Assembly: GCA_009746045.1 (NCBI GenBank)
Contig: RPFO01000842.1
Coordinates: forward strand, 28,501 to 92,500
Reading direction: 5' to 3'
Length of the DNA: 64,000 nucleotides
From: Mesostigma viride
Lineage: Eukaryota > Streptophyta > Mesostigmatophyceae > Mesostigmatales > Mesostigmataceae
The translations under genes were made by a program, and so were the position numbers. The notes beneath the pieces are model-generated. The model had not been told where the DNA came from and searched no databases. It worked only from the letters and a program-made list of their open reading frames with translations. Shown here piece by piece: positions 54,115 through 64,000 of the stretch (positions are counted from its first letter, which is position 1; each line of letters begins with the position of its first letter).

Positions 54115-54860
54115 ATGGAGGCAAGCGTGGGAGGACTCTTGGCAATTGGAGCCGCATCCATCGCCACATTCTACCTAGTCAGCTACACAGAGCAGAAAAG
54201 GGTGAGGAAATTTTTTATAGATGTATGATGGAATACTTCAGAAAACTCAGGAACACTTCAGGAAGGCACAGGGCGGTGCTGCTTCTGGTTGTATAATTGC
54301 AGGCGTACTTTGCTCAGGGCTGTGTTTTGTGGGCGAAACCTTTTCTGATCGGGGCTGAACTTACTCGGAGGCACTGATCGCTAGCGAGAGTCTGTCTCAT
54401 TCTGAAATGTAATAAACCATTTCTATGCACATCCGCGGTATTTTGATAGCAGTCATGGATGGATATACCCAGGGGCGTTTCTGCCTGGTTCTCGAAGGAA
54501 GCGCCAGCCTTAGTGACAGCTATACACTTTTTTGTTCTCTCCTGTTTCGAAAGATGCACTACGTCATTCCCCGCCGCCAGTTCCCGACTGCACGCTTTGC
54601 CTTTACTTCTATCTGTTTGCGTCCATCTTGTTGTCCCTATGAGTTCTTCCCTCATAGACGTCTCCATTCGTCAATCCCCCGCCTTCTTTGTCGTGTCTTT
54701 GAATTCTTCCGTGTCGAACGTTCGCATGCTTCCCACATGCGTTGCGTCCGTGTAGCAAAACGAGATCCTCGGCATTGACTATCCACCACTGCCCGAGCCG
54801 GAGCCAGAACCAGCCAAGAAGAAGCGCCCCCCCCAGAAGAAGAAAGGAAAGAAGAACTGA
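54115..54860 (+). CDS. Small single-pass membrane protein with Lys-rich tail, 2 exons
   Basis: Exon 1 54115-54201 and exon 2 54756-54860, joined in phase at GT-AG (donor GTGAGG, acceptor TGTAG), encode 63 residues ending in TGA. Residues about 5-24 (VGGLLAIGAASIATFYLV) form one hydrophobic segment; then come YTEQKRQNEILGIDYPPLP, an alternating Pro-Glu run and a basic tail (KKKRPPQKKKGKKN). I do not recognise the family. The layout (short N-terminal anchor, acidic-Pro hinge, polybasic end) resembles small endoplasmic reticulum or mitochondrial membrane accessory proteins, but no role can be assigned. It is divergently placed, about 410 bases from the presumed HNH start. Possible alternative: chance open exons, made less likely by good splice sites and coherent composition. 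Confidence 0.6.
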
Positions 54861-56260
54861 GGAGAAGGGCCAATAAGTAGGAATGGGGGGGACACGGCAG
54901 CATTTCACTTCATGGAACTCCCCCGGCCGTAGAATAAACGCAAAGGCACTGGGAGCTAAGAAGCTTGCGAGAAGGGGGGCAGTCAGTCAGCCGGCACACT
55001 GTCTGCCTGTTGTTGACGACAAATCTACAATATTTTATTTCTTCATATCAATGGCCTGTAGATTAGACTAAGCACAGCTGCATGGAGTGGCATATATTGT
55101 AGTCAAACCTGGGATTACCACAAGCTGAAGGGATAGTCAGAATGGCACCAGAGCTTGCAAGCCCAGTGAGGACCATACCCGCTTATACACCCTTAGAAAC
55201 GGGCTTGATTGCAGCGTGCCCTGATCTGCCAGGCCAGGCCTCACCTGCCAATTGGATTGCCAGACCAAGTTTTGACGCATGGCCCCGTTGGGGAGCCATG
55301 GTTAATCTGCTGTATGTTTTTATCACGAGGCAACCGGTGCATGCCAAAAATTGATCTTTTTGGGGGTGCGCAATGTCATGCGTATGGGCTTTCCGATACT
55401 GTGCGTTCAAGGGTTAGGATAAAATAAGGTCATTGGATTGTGGTTTGCGCATGTGTGCGCACGAAGCCCATGAAACATGCGCCAAGACATAGCAATTTGC
55501 AGTCCTTACTTTTTCCGGCCGGTGGATAGCTCTGTCCCATAGAACTGCCTGTGCAAGGTCTTTCCTTGTGCCAGTTCCTTGTGCCAGTTCTTTCTTGTTT
55601 TGCTTTAATTTCCATTATTTTGTCCAATGATGGCAATGATTCGATCTCTGTGGATCAAAATTAAGAGAGGTTACTTACCATCAACTCGTACTCGCGGTAA
55701 ACAAAGGATGTCAATTTTCTGAAAAACTAATACTAACTGTATATAGTAGATCGCCATGCGTCCAGGCATAGTTGTCTCACTTCATAGCAGTAGTAGTAGT
55801 ACTAGCTATCTACTGTACAAAGGAGATGAATAAAGTAATTACAATATGTGTGGCGCAGCCCATGTATGTCCCAGGCCTAGGGCCCACGTAATATTACTTT
55901 GATCGACCGTCCTGGGCACTGCTGTTCAACGCTTCGCAGGGGTGATCCCCGGAGATTTGGGGTCAGTTCGCTGAATAAAGATTAACTTCTGATGCACAAG
56001 CTGCTGTCGGTAGGACTCTAGGCGGCCCCATGCGAAGGCCCACTTTAGGTGCAGGCAGGGCACAGTTGGCAAGGTACTATGAAATGTATCGCCCTGGCCG
56101 GGCAGCTTCCAAGCCAATACAACATCGTACTCCCGGTGTTGTCGGCATGCATTGTCAACCCCCCCAAAGTATGTCGCAGCATTCTGGTTACTGTGTGCTG
56201 CCCAGCATGGGGCCCACATGCCACAATGGACTGACAGTGGATGCTCCCGCTGACCAGTCT
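54861..56260. other. Convergent intergenic region, no gene seen
   Basis: Lies between the 3' ends of the small membrane-protein gene (plus) and the aldo/keto reductase gene (minus). Contains presumptive 3' untranslated sequence, such as AATAAA-like words near 54933 and TTACAATAT near 55840 (minus TGTAAT). No recognisable protein. Confidence 0.4.
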
Positions 56261-59200
56261 CTAGAGGTCATCATTCACCGGTTTGCCATCCAGTGCATCG
56301 ATGGCGCTGATGTCATCAAGCGGCATCTCAAATGCTAGGTCCATGTTCTCCACCATCCGGCCTTCGTGCCGAGAGCGAGGAATGACCAGCTGGCCCTTTG
56401 CAAGTGCCCATCGCAGCACGACCTGGACAGGAGCATGATCGACAGGTGCATTCACCAGATCAAGAAAGAACGTCAATAAGCAACCCCAGCCACCCACAGA
56501 AGACCTCGGTAGCTCTCAAACTACACACGAATAGACAGCAAGTAAGAGGCAACCGAGGTTGTCTGCTTCTGAAAACCACACCTCTATACGAGGTCCATGG
56601 CTCATGCCATAGCACTGACACCTCGACTGCATTATCCCACATGCAAGTCCAGCTGTGGTGGCAATGTCTGCTACCTATATCTGCTACCGACCCAACAGAA
56701 ATCCTCCAGTACAGCTGATCACTGACATGCACCGCTGGCAGTGCTATGAAATTGGGCTACGCAGCAGGCAGCCACCACAGCAGCTGCCGCTTCGAAAGGC
56801 AGCCCCTGATGGGTTCCGCTTTCCCATGTTGGTGGCTTGCTGCCAAACCCATCCAGGCCAATCTCGAAGGCAAGAACATCTAGATAGTAGGCAACCACAT
56901 CTAGTAGGCAACCAACAGCAGAGGTCGACATCGTTCACATGCATGGAAGGATCGCCCATCTACTTATAAGTCGCAATACAAGGTAGTGGACTGCAAGCAT
57001 ACATACATTTCCACTTCCGTTCATTTATATCATCTAAACGACTCGCCAAAGACTAATGAGATAACAGCAGGCTCGAGATAGCATGGTCCGGATTCTCCCG
57101 ATACATGGCCTGCACTGGCTGTCTCATGGATACCTACACAGTGTCTGACGGGTACTTCATGGCAAGCTCCTTTTCCATACGGACACTCCTTGGAGCCATG
57201 AACATCACGTCAAGGACAAGCACTTGGCGATACATGACACAAGGAACATTGGGGCAGCAGATCCCCCCAGAAAGACACGCCCCTAATATCACCGCCATCT
57301 TGCCCCTATGACAGCAACGATCAATCTAGCCATTGAGCCTTTGCTTACGATGCCACCCCACTATCCCACACCAGCATCACCATGCCACACTTCTGCAATT
57401 CGTGCGGCCACGCCCTCACCTGAGCCGGGCTCTTCCCCAGCCTCCGGCCGATGCTCTGGATGACCGGGTTATTCAGCACCTGGCCCGGTGGCAGGGAATC
57501 AAGGCAGGGCGAAACAAGGGTTCGATACCATGGGGTCCACGAAACACACAGCAAGAGTGACCCTAAACAAGAGCGAGAGTTGTCGGGGAATCGTGCCCTT
57601 CCATTCCTATTCCAAACCCCTTCCTAGATTGTTTATCACGGCCTGAATCACATTAATCATGGCCATACCCTTGAGTGCCTAGGCATGCCATTTTGAACCT
57701 TCTTCCAAATCTTACTGTCAACTGCATTCTTATCTCAGTCGCATTCTGATCTCAGACTTGACAAGAGTTGCCCACAGATGTCGATCTAGTTGTTGCCCTC
57801 AAGAGTTTTGGACCTTGTTTTTGACCTTTTCGAAGCGCGTAAAGTGTGAATGCCAGCGTATATCTTATCATGCGTCAGCGCGTCATGTCTGACAGCAACC
57901 TGAAGCTAGGCAGCGAGAGTGCCCACTGTCAAGCAAAGGGCCCTCCCTCCCTCCCTCCCTCCCTCCCTCCCTCCCTCCCTCCTCCCTCCCTCCCTCCCTC
58001 CCTCCCTCCCTCCCTCCCTCCCTCCCTCCCTCCCTCCCTCCCTCCCTCCCTCCCTCCCTCCCTCCCTCCCTCCCTCCCTCCCTCCCTCCCTCCCTCCCTC
58101 CCTCCCTCCCTCCCTCCCTCCCTCCCTCCCTCCCTCCCTCCCTCCCTCCCTCCCTCCCTCCCTCCCTCCCTCCTCCTCCCTCCCTCCCTCCCTCCCTCCC
58201 TCCCTCCCTCCCTCCCTCCCTCCCTCCCTCCCTCCCTCCCTCCCTCCCTCCCTCCCTCCCTCCCTCCCTCCCTCCCTCCCTCCCTCCCTCCATCCCATTC
58301 CGTCCGATGAGAGGGGACAGTTCTGTTTACCAGGAACCGTTGTGGGGTCTACAAGGGGTCAAATAGTTAGAACGCAGCTCACAACAACTAGCAGGGCAGC
58401 AACGCCCACCATTTGCTTCATGCCCTTCATGCCGTTCATGTCCACGCGCGGACGTCATTGCTCCTTTTTCACTTGCTCAGCCACTCGCAAAAATATCACA
58501 GTTTACCTTTTTTTATTAACAAAATATGTTGACACAATTACGCACTCACTTACCTCATCTTCACTTGCCACATACTCACCTACTCACGCGCTCATGAACT
58601 CCCTTGACCAGCTCACCTACCCACCCACTCACACGGTCATGAACTCCCTTGACCAGCTCACCTACCCACCAACCCACGCGCTCATGAAATCCCTTGACCA
58701 GCTCACATACTCACCTGCCTCCCTTCCTTTCTGAAGTCCATGACGCCCAGCTATTAATGCACAATTCGCTGGGTAGCCCTGTAGGAAAATGCACCCTGGA
58801 AGCCTTCTGAAAGAATGCAACAAAGACGCACCGGGTTGACCAGCCGCCCCCGCATCGCCCACTGGCTCCCGAGCGTGCTGTAGCCGATGTAAGCGATGCC
58901 GCGCTCTAAGCACCATTGCTGGGATAGGGACGCGTGCACATTATGTACGTTTGGTTAGTTACGTCGCTGGCATGCGGGAGATGGTCCGTATAGTGGACGT
59001 GTGCGTAGTATGTACGCTTGGTTAGTGACATAGCTGGCGAATGGCTCCAGGACGTTTTCGCTGGCGCCCGAAATATGGGCACTACGCGGGCGTGGTGGTG
59101 CATGCATTTGTGACGTTGCTGGCATCCAAAACGTGGCCAAATACATTCCTTTATTTCTTCACTCACGTGCAGCTGTTGGGGGAGTCACGGGGGAAAACAG

Positions 59201-62200
59201 TTCAATATAGATTGTGGGCATTAGAAGAAAGCAGGCGGCGTGGATATTCGTTCAATATAGATTGCGGGCGTTAGAAGAAAGCAGGCGGCGCGGATATTCG
59301 TTCAATATAGATTGGGGGCATTAGAAGAAAGCAGGCGGCCTGGATATTCGTTCAATATAGATTGCGGGCGTTAGAAGAAAGCAGGCGGCGTGGATATTCG
59401 TTCAATATAGATTGGGGGCGTTAGAAGAAAGCAGGCGGCGTGGATATTCGTTCAATATAGATTGTGGGCGTCAGAAGAAAGCAGGCGGCCTGGATATTCG
59501 TTCAATATAGATTGCGGGCGTTAGAAGAAAGCAGGCGGCGTGGATATTCGTTCAATATAGATTGCGGGCGTTAGAAGAAAGCAGGCGGCGTGGATATTCG
59601 TTCAATATAGATTGCGGGCGTTAGAAGAAAGCAGGCGGCGTGGATATTCGTTCAATATAGATTGCGGGCGTTAGAAGAAAGCAGGCGGCGTGGATATTCG
59701 TTCAATATAGATTGCGGGCGTTAGAAGAAAGCAGGCGGCGTGGATATTCCAGGACGACTACAGTGCAGAAGACAGCGGAAGGAAATGGTAAGAGCAGGTA
59801 ACAGTCGATGCAAGCTCGGCGAATAAACTGACGAGCTGTTCATTGGCCACATGGCTGGCGCGCAGAACAGAGACAGGTGTGATGTGCAGACGAGCCCGGG
59901 GATGAGATGCCGTGCCAAGATACATGCATGCCGTCCTACATGGATGGCGTGCGCACAAAGTAAACACGCGCATGTCCTGTGCGGGCGCTGCCGCTGCGAA
60001 AGGGGAGCCTGTTTCTCTGCCTAAATGTGATCGGGTTTCGATATTCCAGCAGGAAACTCCGGACCGCACAGGCGTCATGCCTATTCCACACGCACTGTGG
60101 CACAAGCGCCTCACTTTCTGACGAGCAGGTTGTCAAACCAGACGCCAACACAACAAGTACTGCATGATGCACACGTACTAACTAACACCCAAATACAATG
60201 CACTGCCAGACATGAGATCATTTCTTGTGATTGGCAAAACCACTTATAAGAAATGAGATGAGGACACATGCATGGGAGAAGCCGGCGCAACGCACCCGCT
60301 TGTACCTGTCGCTCCGGAGAGGGTCCGAATACCTGAGCGAATGGCGACCACGGCATACCCAGCCCCCAGCCCACGCAGGCGAGCCATTCAGCCCGCACCC
60401 AGCCCACACCCCGAGACGTGCATAGAACCAAATGTTATGCACCGCAGGCTTGTACAAGGGAGCTATTCAACAACTATACTACCATATCAAATACTATTCA
60501 ACTACCATTTCTACTACCATCATCTCATAATGAGTCCGCTTCATGTGATCAGGGAGCGAAGGTGGCTAGAAGAACGAAAAGAACCAGCCGCCTCGTGAAC
60601 AACTCATGGCATCCGCTCAAGTCATGGCAGCCGCGTCCAGCGAAAATCAACCACATACAAAGGCACCAATGACATCAAAGACGTACAGCACAGGAGACTT
60701 TCAGGTATTATAGAGGCAGTATAGACGCAACTAGGCTTAATGGGTGTGGGCGCAAAGCACCCGCAGTATCTGTGCTGTATGCATGCAGGAAAGCACCCGC
60801 AGTATCTGTAGGGCACGCATGTAGGGCACGCATGTAGGACACACTCGATACCAGCGATGTGCCATGAGAGTCCCAAGGCAATGCCTTTGAACCACCTGCA
60901 AAATGTACCTTGATGGCCCCAGGAATGGACGCCGTTACCATCATGCATGCCTAGATTTCTCTCCCCACCCCCATTTGTCCCCCTGCCCCCCCCCCCCCCC
61001 CCCTTTCACACCATCACCTGCAGCTTCCGATCACCCCTTTCCACCCCTATTCCTCTCCCAATGCACGCTCCTACCTCCCTGCCCACTGCCTCAGTGAGCG
61101 CGACGCTCAGGTCCACGTGGCCAACGCAGCAAGTGCTCAGCCAAGCCAATGGACGCTAGAAAGGTAATCCCCAAACGATAGGAGGGTCGCTCCTGGTCTT
61201 CATGAAGAGAAAGTAACGCCTACCGCGATTGGTTTCTGTGCAGATTGAAATGTCCACGTACCCCCACACCCAGTTTTCTTGTTGCGGGAGTGGCTCCCCC
61301 CTAACCCCTTTTCCCTTCCCCATTTCCCTATCTGGTTCCCCGACCCTGTTATCCGTAATCTCCAACTCTCAATTCGCAAAAAACAAAAACACCAAAAGAC
61401 CACGGGGGGGGGGGGGGGGGGGGGGGGGGACGTGGGGGCATTGCTCCCCCTATCCCCCCTTTTCCAACACATCGTTGGCACGAATGAATCATCGCCGTAC
61501 CTTTCCACAACCGACACCGGTATGCGCTGCACCTTCTCCAACGTGTCCAAGTCCTCCAGACCAAAGTTGGACACCTGGCGCGACCACATGCGCCGCCATA
61601 TGACCGGTTAGGGCCGGTCCACAGACAGGGCAGGTCGAGAGATAGGGCAGGACAATGGACAGGGCAGGTCAAGAGATAGGGCCGGTCAGCAGAAAGGGCA
61701 AATCAATAGGGCGGTTACACAGATAGGGATGAATGAGCAGCGATCCGTTAGTGCGGATCTAAGGAGAGGAAGAGGTTGTGTTAGGACCCAGAAGGAAGGA
61801 TCCTGGGTTCCACCCCCCTAGAATAACAAAGGCAAGCTACACGGGTCAATGCCCCACGCTTGCCTGATACATATGTGCATCTAGATGCCCCCACTGCAGA
61901 GGCATGGGACTAGTAAGACGGCCCACTGACAATGGTCTATGGATTGCTCTGTTGGAGTCCATATCACTATCCCGGAAGCTCTACTCAGCAAGCACAGCAA
62001 ACCCATTGCAGGTTTGATGATAGTAGAATAAATAGAAGATGCAATACTACTATAGTTGATCGGAGTACGCAACAACAAGATCGCATAACAAGATCGCTTT
62101 CAACAGGTACAACATTTTCCTAATCCAACCCCCTTTTTCTGAAGGGGTTGCCTTGCAAGGCCGTACTAGCAAGATCGCATTATTTTCGTAGCTGTGTAGT

Positions 62201-63761
62201 GTGTAAGGAAAAAGCCTTCCCAGGTAAACGCTATACCATACAGGAGAATATATTTAGTTCTGCGATGGTGCAGTAGTACATCATGTAGTTTTATCTCTAC
62301 GGCCTAATGGAGCCCAGTCTGTCCAGTCCAAAAGTCAGTGGTGATTTCCTGTATCAAGCCAACCACTCCCCCCATCGCAAGGAAAAACCACACCTCCCTT
62401 TGCCTGGCCATGTGCTTTGAGTGGATGATAGTAACGGAACACAGTTCTTGACATGCCTAAGATAATTAGTGTGCTGTGGGTGGATGATAGTGACGGAACA
62501 CAGTTCTTGACATGCCTAAGATAATTAGTGTGCTGTGGGTGGATGATAGTGACGGAACACAGTTCTTGACATGCTTGACATAAATAGTCAGCAAGAAGAC
62601 AGTTCTGAACATGCCTAAGATAAAGAGTCAGCATGGACAAGATGGCTAGGACAGTTAGTAAGCACCTACAGTCTATGTGATCCCTAGGACAAGTGTATGT
62701 GAGCAACTGAGGATAAACAACTGTCAAGACGACACGGTGCCTTGGAGCCATTGGGCATGGAGCCTAGGACAACTTAGATAGGAGCGGTACTAACCGACCT
62801 ATTAACTACCTATCTATTTTATACTATACATAGGGATACATCATAGTAGTAATGGAGATTACCCCGATTGCGCGCAGGACACGGGCGTCGACGAGATCTT
62901 CCAACGCGCGCCAGCTGGCGTTTGTGTGAAGAAGTGAGGGGCAGGGGGGGGGGACGGGGTGGGGGTGGGGGGGCAGGAAGGGGGAAGGGGACAGGCAGAA
63001 ACCCACACACGCGCAGTGAGGATTCTCCTCGTGACAGCACAAGACTTACACAGACAAACAGCATTAATTAATTTATTAAACTCGTGCTCCCGTTGGGGAG
63101 TCACGGAGCACCGGAGTGCTTTTAATCCCTGTAGGTGCACAACAGGAAGAAAGGGCAGCAACCCCCTTTCTCCACACGTACAAACAGCATGCCAGTAGAC
63201 ATGCTCTATGGCCAGTCGTTACAGCGCCTGATTCATCCACAAACTCCCTCGCTTTCGCCGAGCTAGGGCATTCTTGTCCGACAAAACCAGCCACACACAA
63301 AAAGACAAAACGCAAAAGCACGCAAAAAGTAAACATGCCATCTGGTGCAAGCACGATGGCCACCCGTGCTTCCTCCCTATATGCCATCCCCCAACCTCTC
63401 CTGCCAGCCCCCCTCCTGTCCTGCAAAACTCCCACCTAATCTGCGAAATTTGCTTATCAATGCATCAGGAAATATCCTCCTAGGATTATTGCCGGTGCGT
63501 CATGACGCAAACGACGATCCCCCGTGTACTGCCACCCACCCACCTGGCCTGCGCCCCGCCCACCTGTCCTGCCCCCCTCCCCCCCTCCCCCCTCCCCTCT
63601 CACCTGTCCTGCCACGTGCCGGCCGGCCGGTTGATGCACAAGTCCCCCCAGCAGGCCGGGTAGTGGATGAGCACCAGGTCCAGGTAGGACGTCCGCAGCT
63701 CCTTGAGCATGACACGCACACGCTCGATGGTGGTGTCGTACCCCAGGTTCTCAGGGTGGAC
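56261..63761 (-). CDS. Aldo/keto reductase, last seven exons (5' end outside window)
   Basis: Exons on the minus strand: 63761-63604, 62914-62863, 61574-61501, 60332-60296, 58918-58832, 57479-57420, 56422-56261. They join in frame (630 bases, 209 residues plus TAG) with GT-AG borders. Landmarks in order: VHPENLGYDTTIERVRVMLK, YLDLVLIHYP (active-site His), SWRALEDLVDARVLRAIG, VSNFGLEDLDTLEKVQRIPV, QWCLERGIAYIGYSTLGS, NPVIQSIGRRLGKSPAQ and VVLRWALAKGQLVIPRS with ENMDLAFEMP (cofactor-binding C-terminal part). Known: the family reduces carbonyl substrates with NADPH on a TIM barrel. The exons with the catalytic Asp and Tyr lie beyond 63761. The substrate cannot be told. Introns are packed with tandem arrays and element fragments. 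Confidence 0.9.
56985..57115 (-). repeat. Dispersed repeat D, partial copy 3
   Basis: Shares AGCAGGCTCGAG, ATGGTCCGGATTCTCCCGAT and CATGGCCTGC with the copies at 21.8 and 28.1 kb. Lies in the last intron of the aldo/keto reductase gene. Confidence 0.6.
57942..58290. repeat. (CCCT)n array in aldo/keto reductase intron
   Basis: About 350 bases of CCCT with three 1-base slips (near 57979, 58172, 58175). The coding-strand sequence is AGGG, a quadruplex candidate. Open frames of Pro-Ser-Leu or Glu-Gly-Gly-Arg repeats are artefacts. Confidence 0.95.
58550..58720. repeat. 54-bp imperfect tandem repeat
   Basis: Three copies of a unit around CTCATGAACTCCCTTGACCA and GCTCACCTACCCACC. Intronic, next to the exon at 58832. 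Confidence 0.8.
59200..59750. repeat. 50-bp minisatellite, about 11 copies
   Basis: Unit begins TTCAATATAGATTGCGGGCG and ends TGGATATTCG. Copies differ at one or two positions (TGTGGGC, GGGGGC, GGCC for GGCG), indicating recent expansion. In the intron between the exons at 58832 and 60296. Confidence 0.93.
62413..62580. repeat. 59-bp tandem repeat, nearly three copies
   Basis: Unit contains GTGGATGATAGTGACGGAAC and CTTGACATGCCTAAGATAAT. The last copy is truncated. Intronic, between exons at 61574 and 62863. Confidence 0.85.
63062..63190 (-). repeat. Truncated family B 3' tail in intron
   Basis: Starts with a TTAATTAATT run and CTCCCGTTGGGGAGTCACGG, as in the copy at 23.6 kb, and stops about 130 bases in. 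A heavily 5'-truncated retroelement insertion inside the aldo/keto reductase gene. Confidence 0.7.
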
Positions 63762-64000
63762 CTGGGGGAAGAAGTGGCAAGGAGGGGGGGGGAGGGGGGG
63801 GGAGGTGGGGAGGGTAAGGGGGAGTGCCAGTGTGGAGTGTGGGGCATTCCGGGGGGGAGGGCGGGGGGGCAACGGGGGTGGAGTGGGGGTTAGGGTTTGC
63901 GCAGGGTCGGGAATGGAGTGTAAAGAAGATGAAGGGGTGGTTGTGCTCGTGCTGCGCATCGTCCTGGTTGCGCATAGCTTGATTAGCAGGGAAAACTGCA

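Overview
This is nuclear DNA of a eukaryote, GC-rich with very bloated introns and heavy repeat content. There are no operons or bacterial-style gene packing. Instead, protein homology is split over short exons that join in frame at GT-AG boundaries. A protein-level mix of an HNH_5-type endonuclease, an aldo/keto reductase and a cyanobacterial-style metallo-hydrolase/receiver/GAF fusion suggests a photosynthetic protist, perhaps a green-lineage alga. That placement is inference only and was not tested by any search.

Four host genes can be supported. (1) 3755-11295, plus strand: a complete eight-exon gene (2001 coding bases, 666 residues) joining a metallo-beta-lactamase fold, a degenerate receiver domain and a GAF domain, and ending in a CaaX-like CSIQ tail. 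(2) 45848-53702, minus: at least six exons of an HNH endonuclease, 3' end unresolved. (3) 54115-54860, plus: a two-exon, 63-residue single-pass membrane protein candidate. (4) 56261-63761, minus: the last seven exons of an aldo/keto reductase whose 5' end lies beyond the window.

Between the first two genes (about 11.3-43 kb) is a graveyard of mobile elements. It holds three reverse-transcriptase-bearing non-LTR elements (16.8-21.4, 28.3-30.9 and 32.0-33.4 kb) plus 3' pieces, and four ORF1-only non-LTR elements of two families with (TTAA)n tails. It also holds a 1689-bp TTAA-flanked DNA transposon inserted in one LINE whose sister copy keeps the empty site, a decayed piggyBac-like transposase, a compound fold-back, and a retroelement C-terminus with a restriction-like endonuclease signature. 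Two inverted copies of a Mutator-like MITE lie at 1.4-2.2 and 41.4-42.2 kb.

Tandem arrays of tetranucleotides or 16-59 bp units fill the introns: (GGGT)n, (CCCA)n, (CATC)n, (GTCT)n, (CCCT)n, a 26-bp unit repeated about 100 times, and others. They create long spurious open frames.

The most unusual signal is mutational. When repeat copies inside the window are aligned by eye, many length differences are 4-bp insertions that turn a dinucleotide XY into XY, its reverse complement, then XY (CA to CATGCA, CT to CTAGCT, GA to GATCGA, TT to TTAATT, TC to TCGATC). I count more than fifteen clear cases in unrelated repeats.
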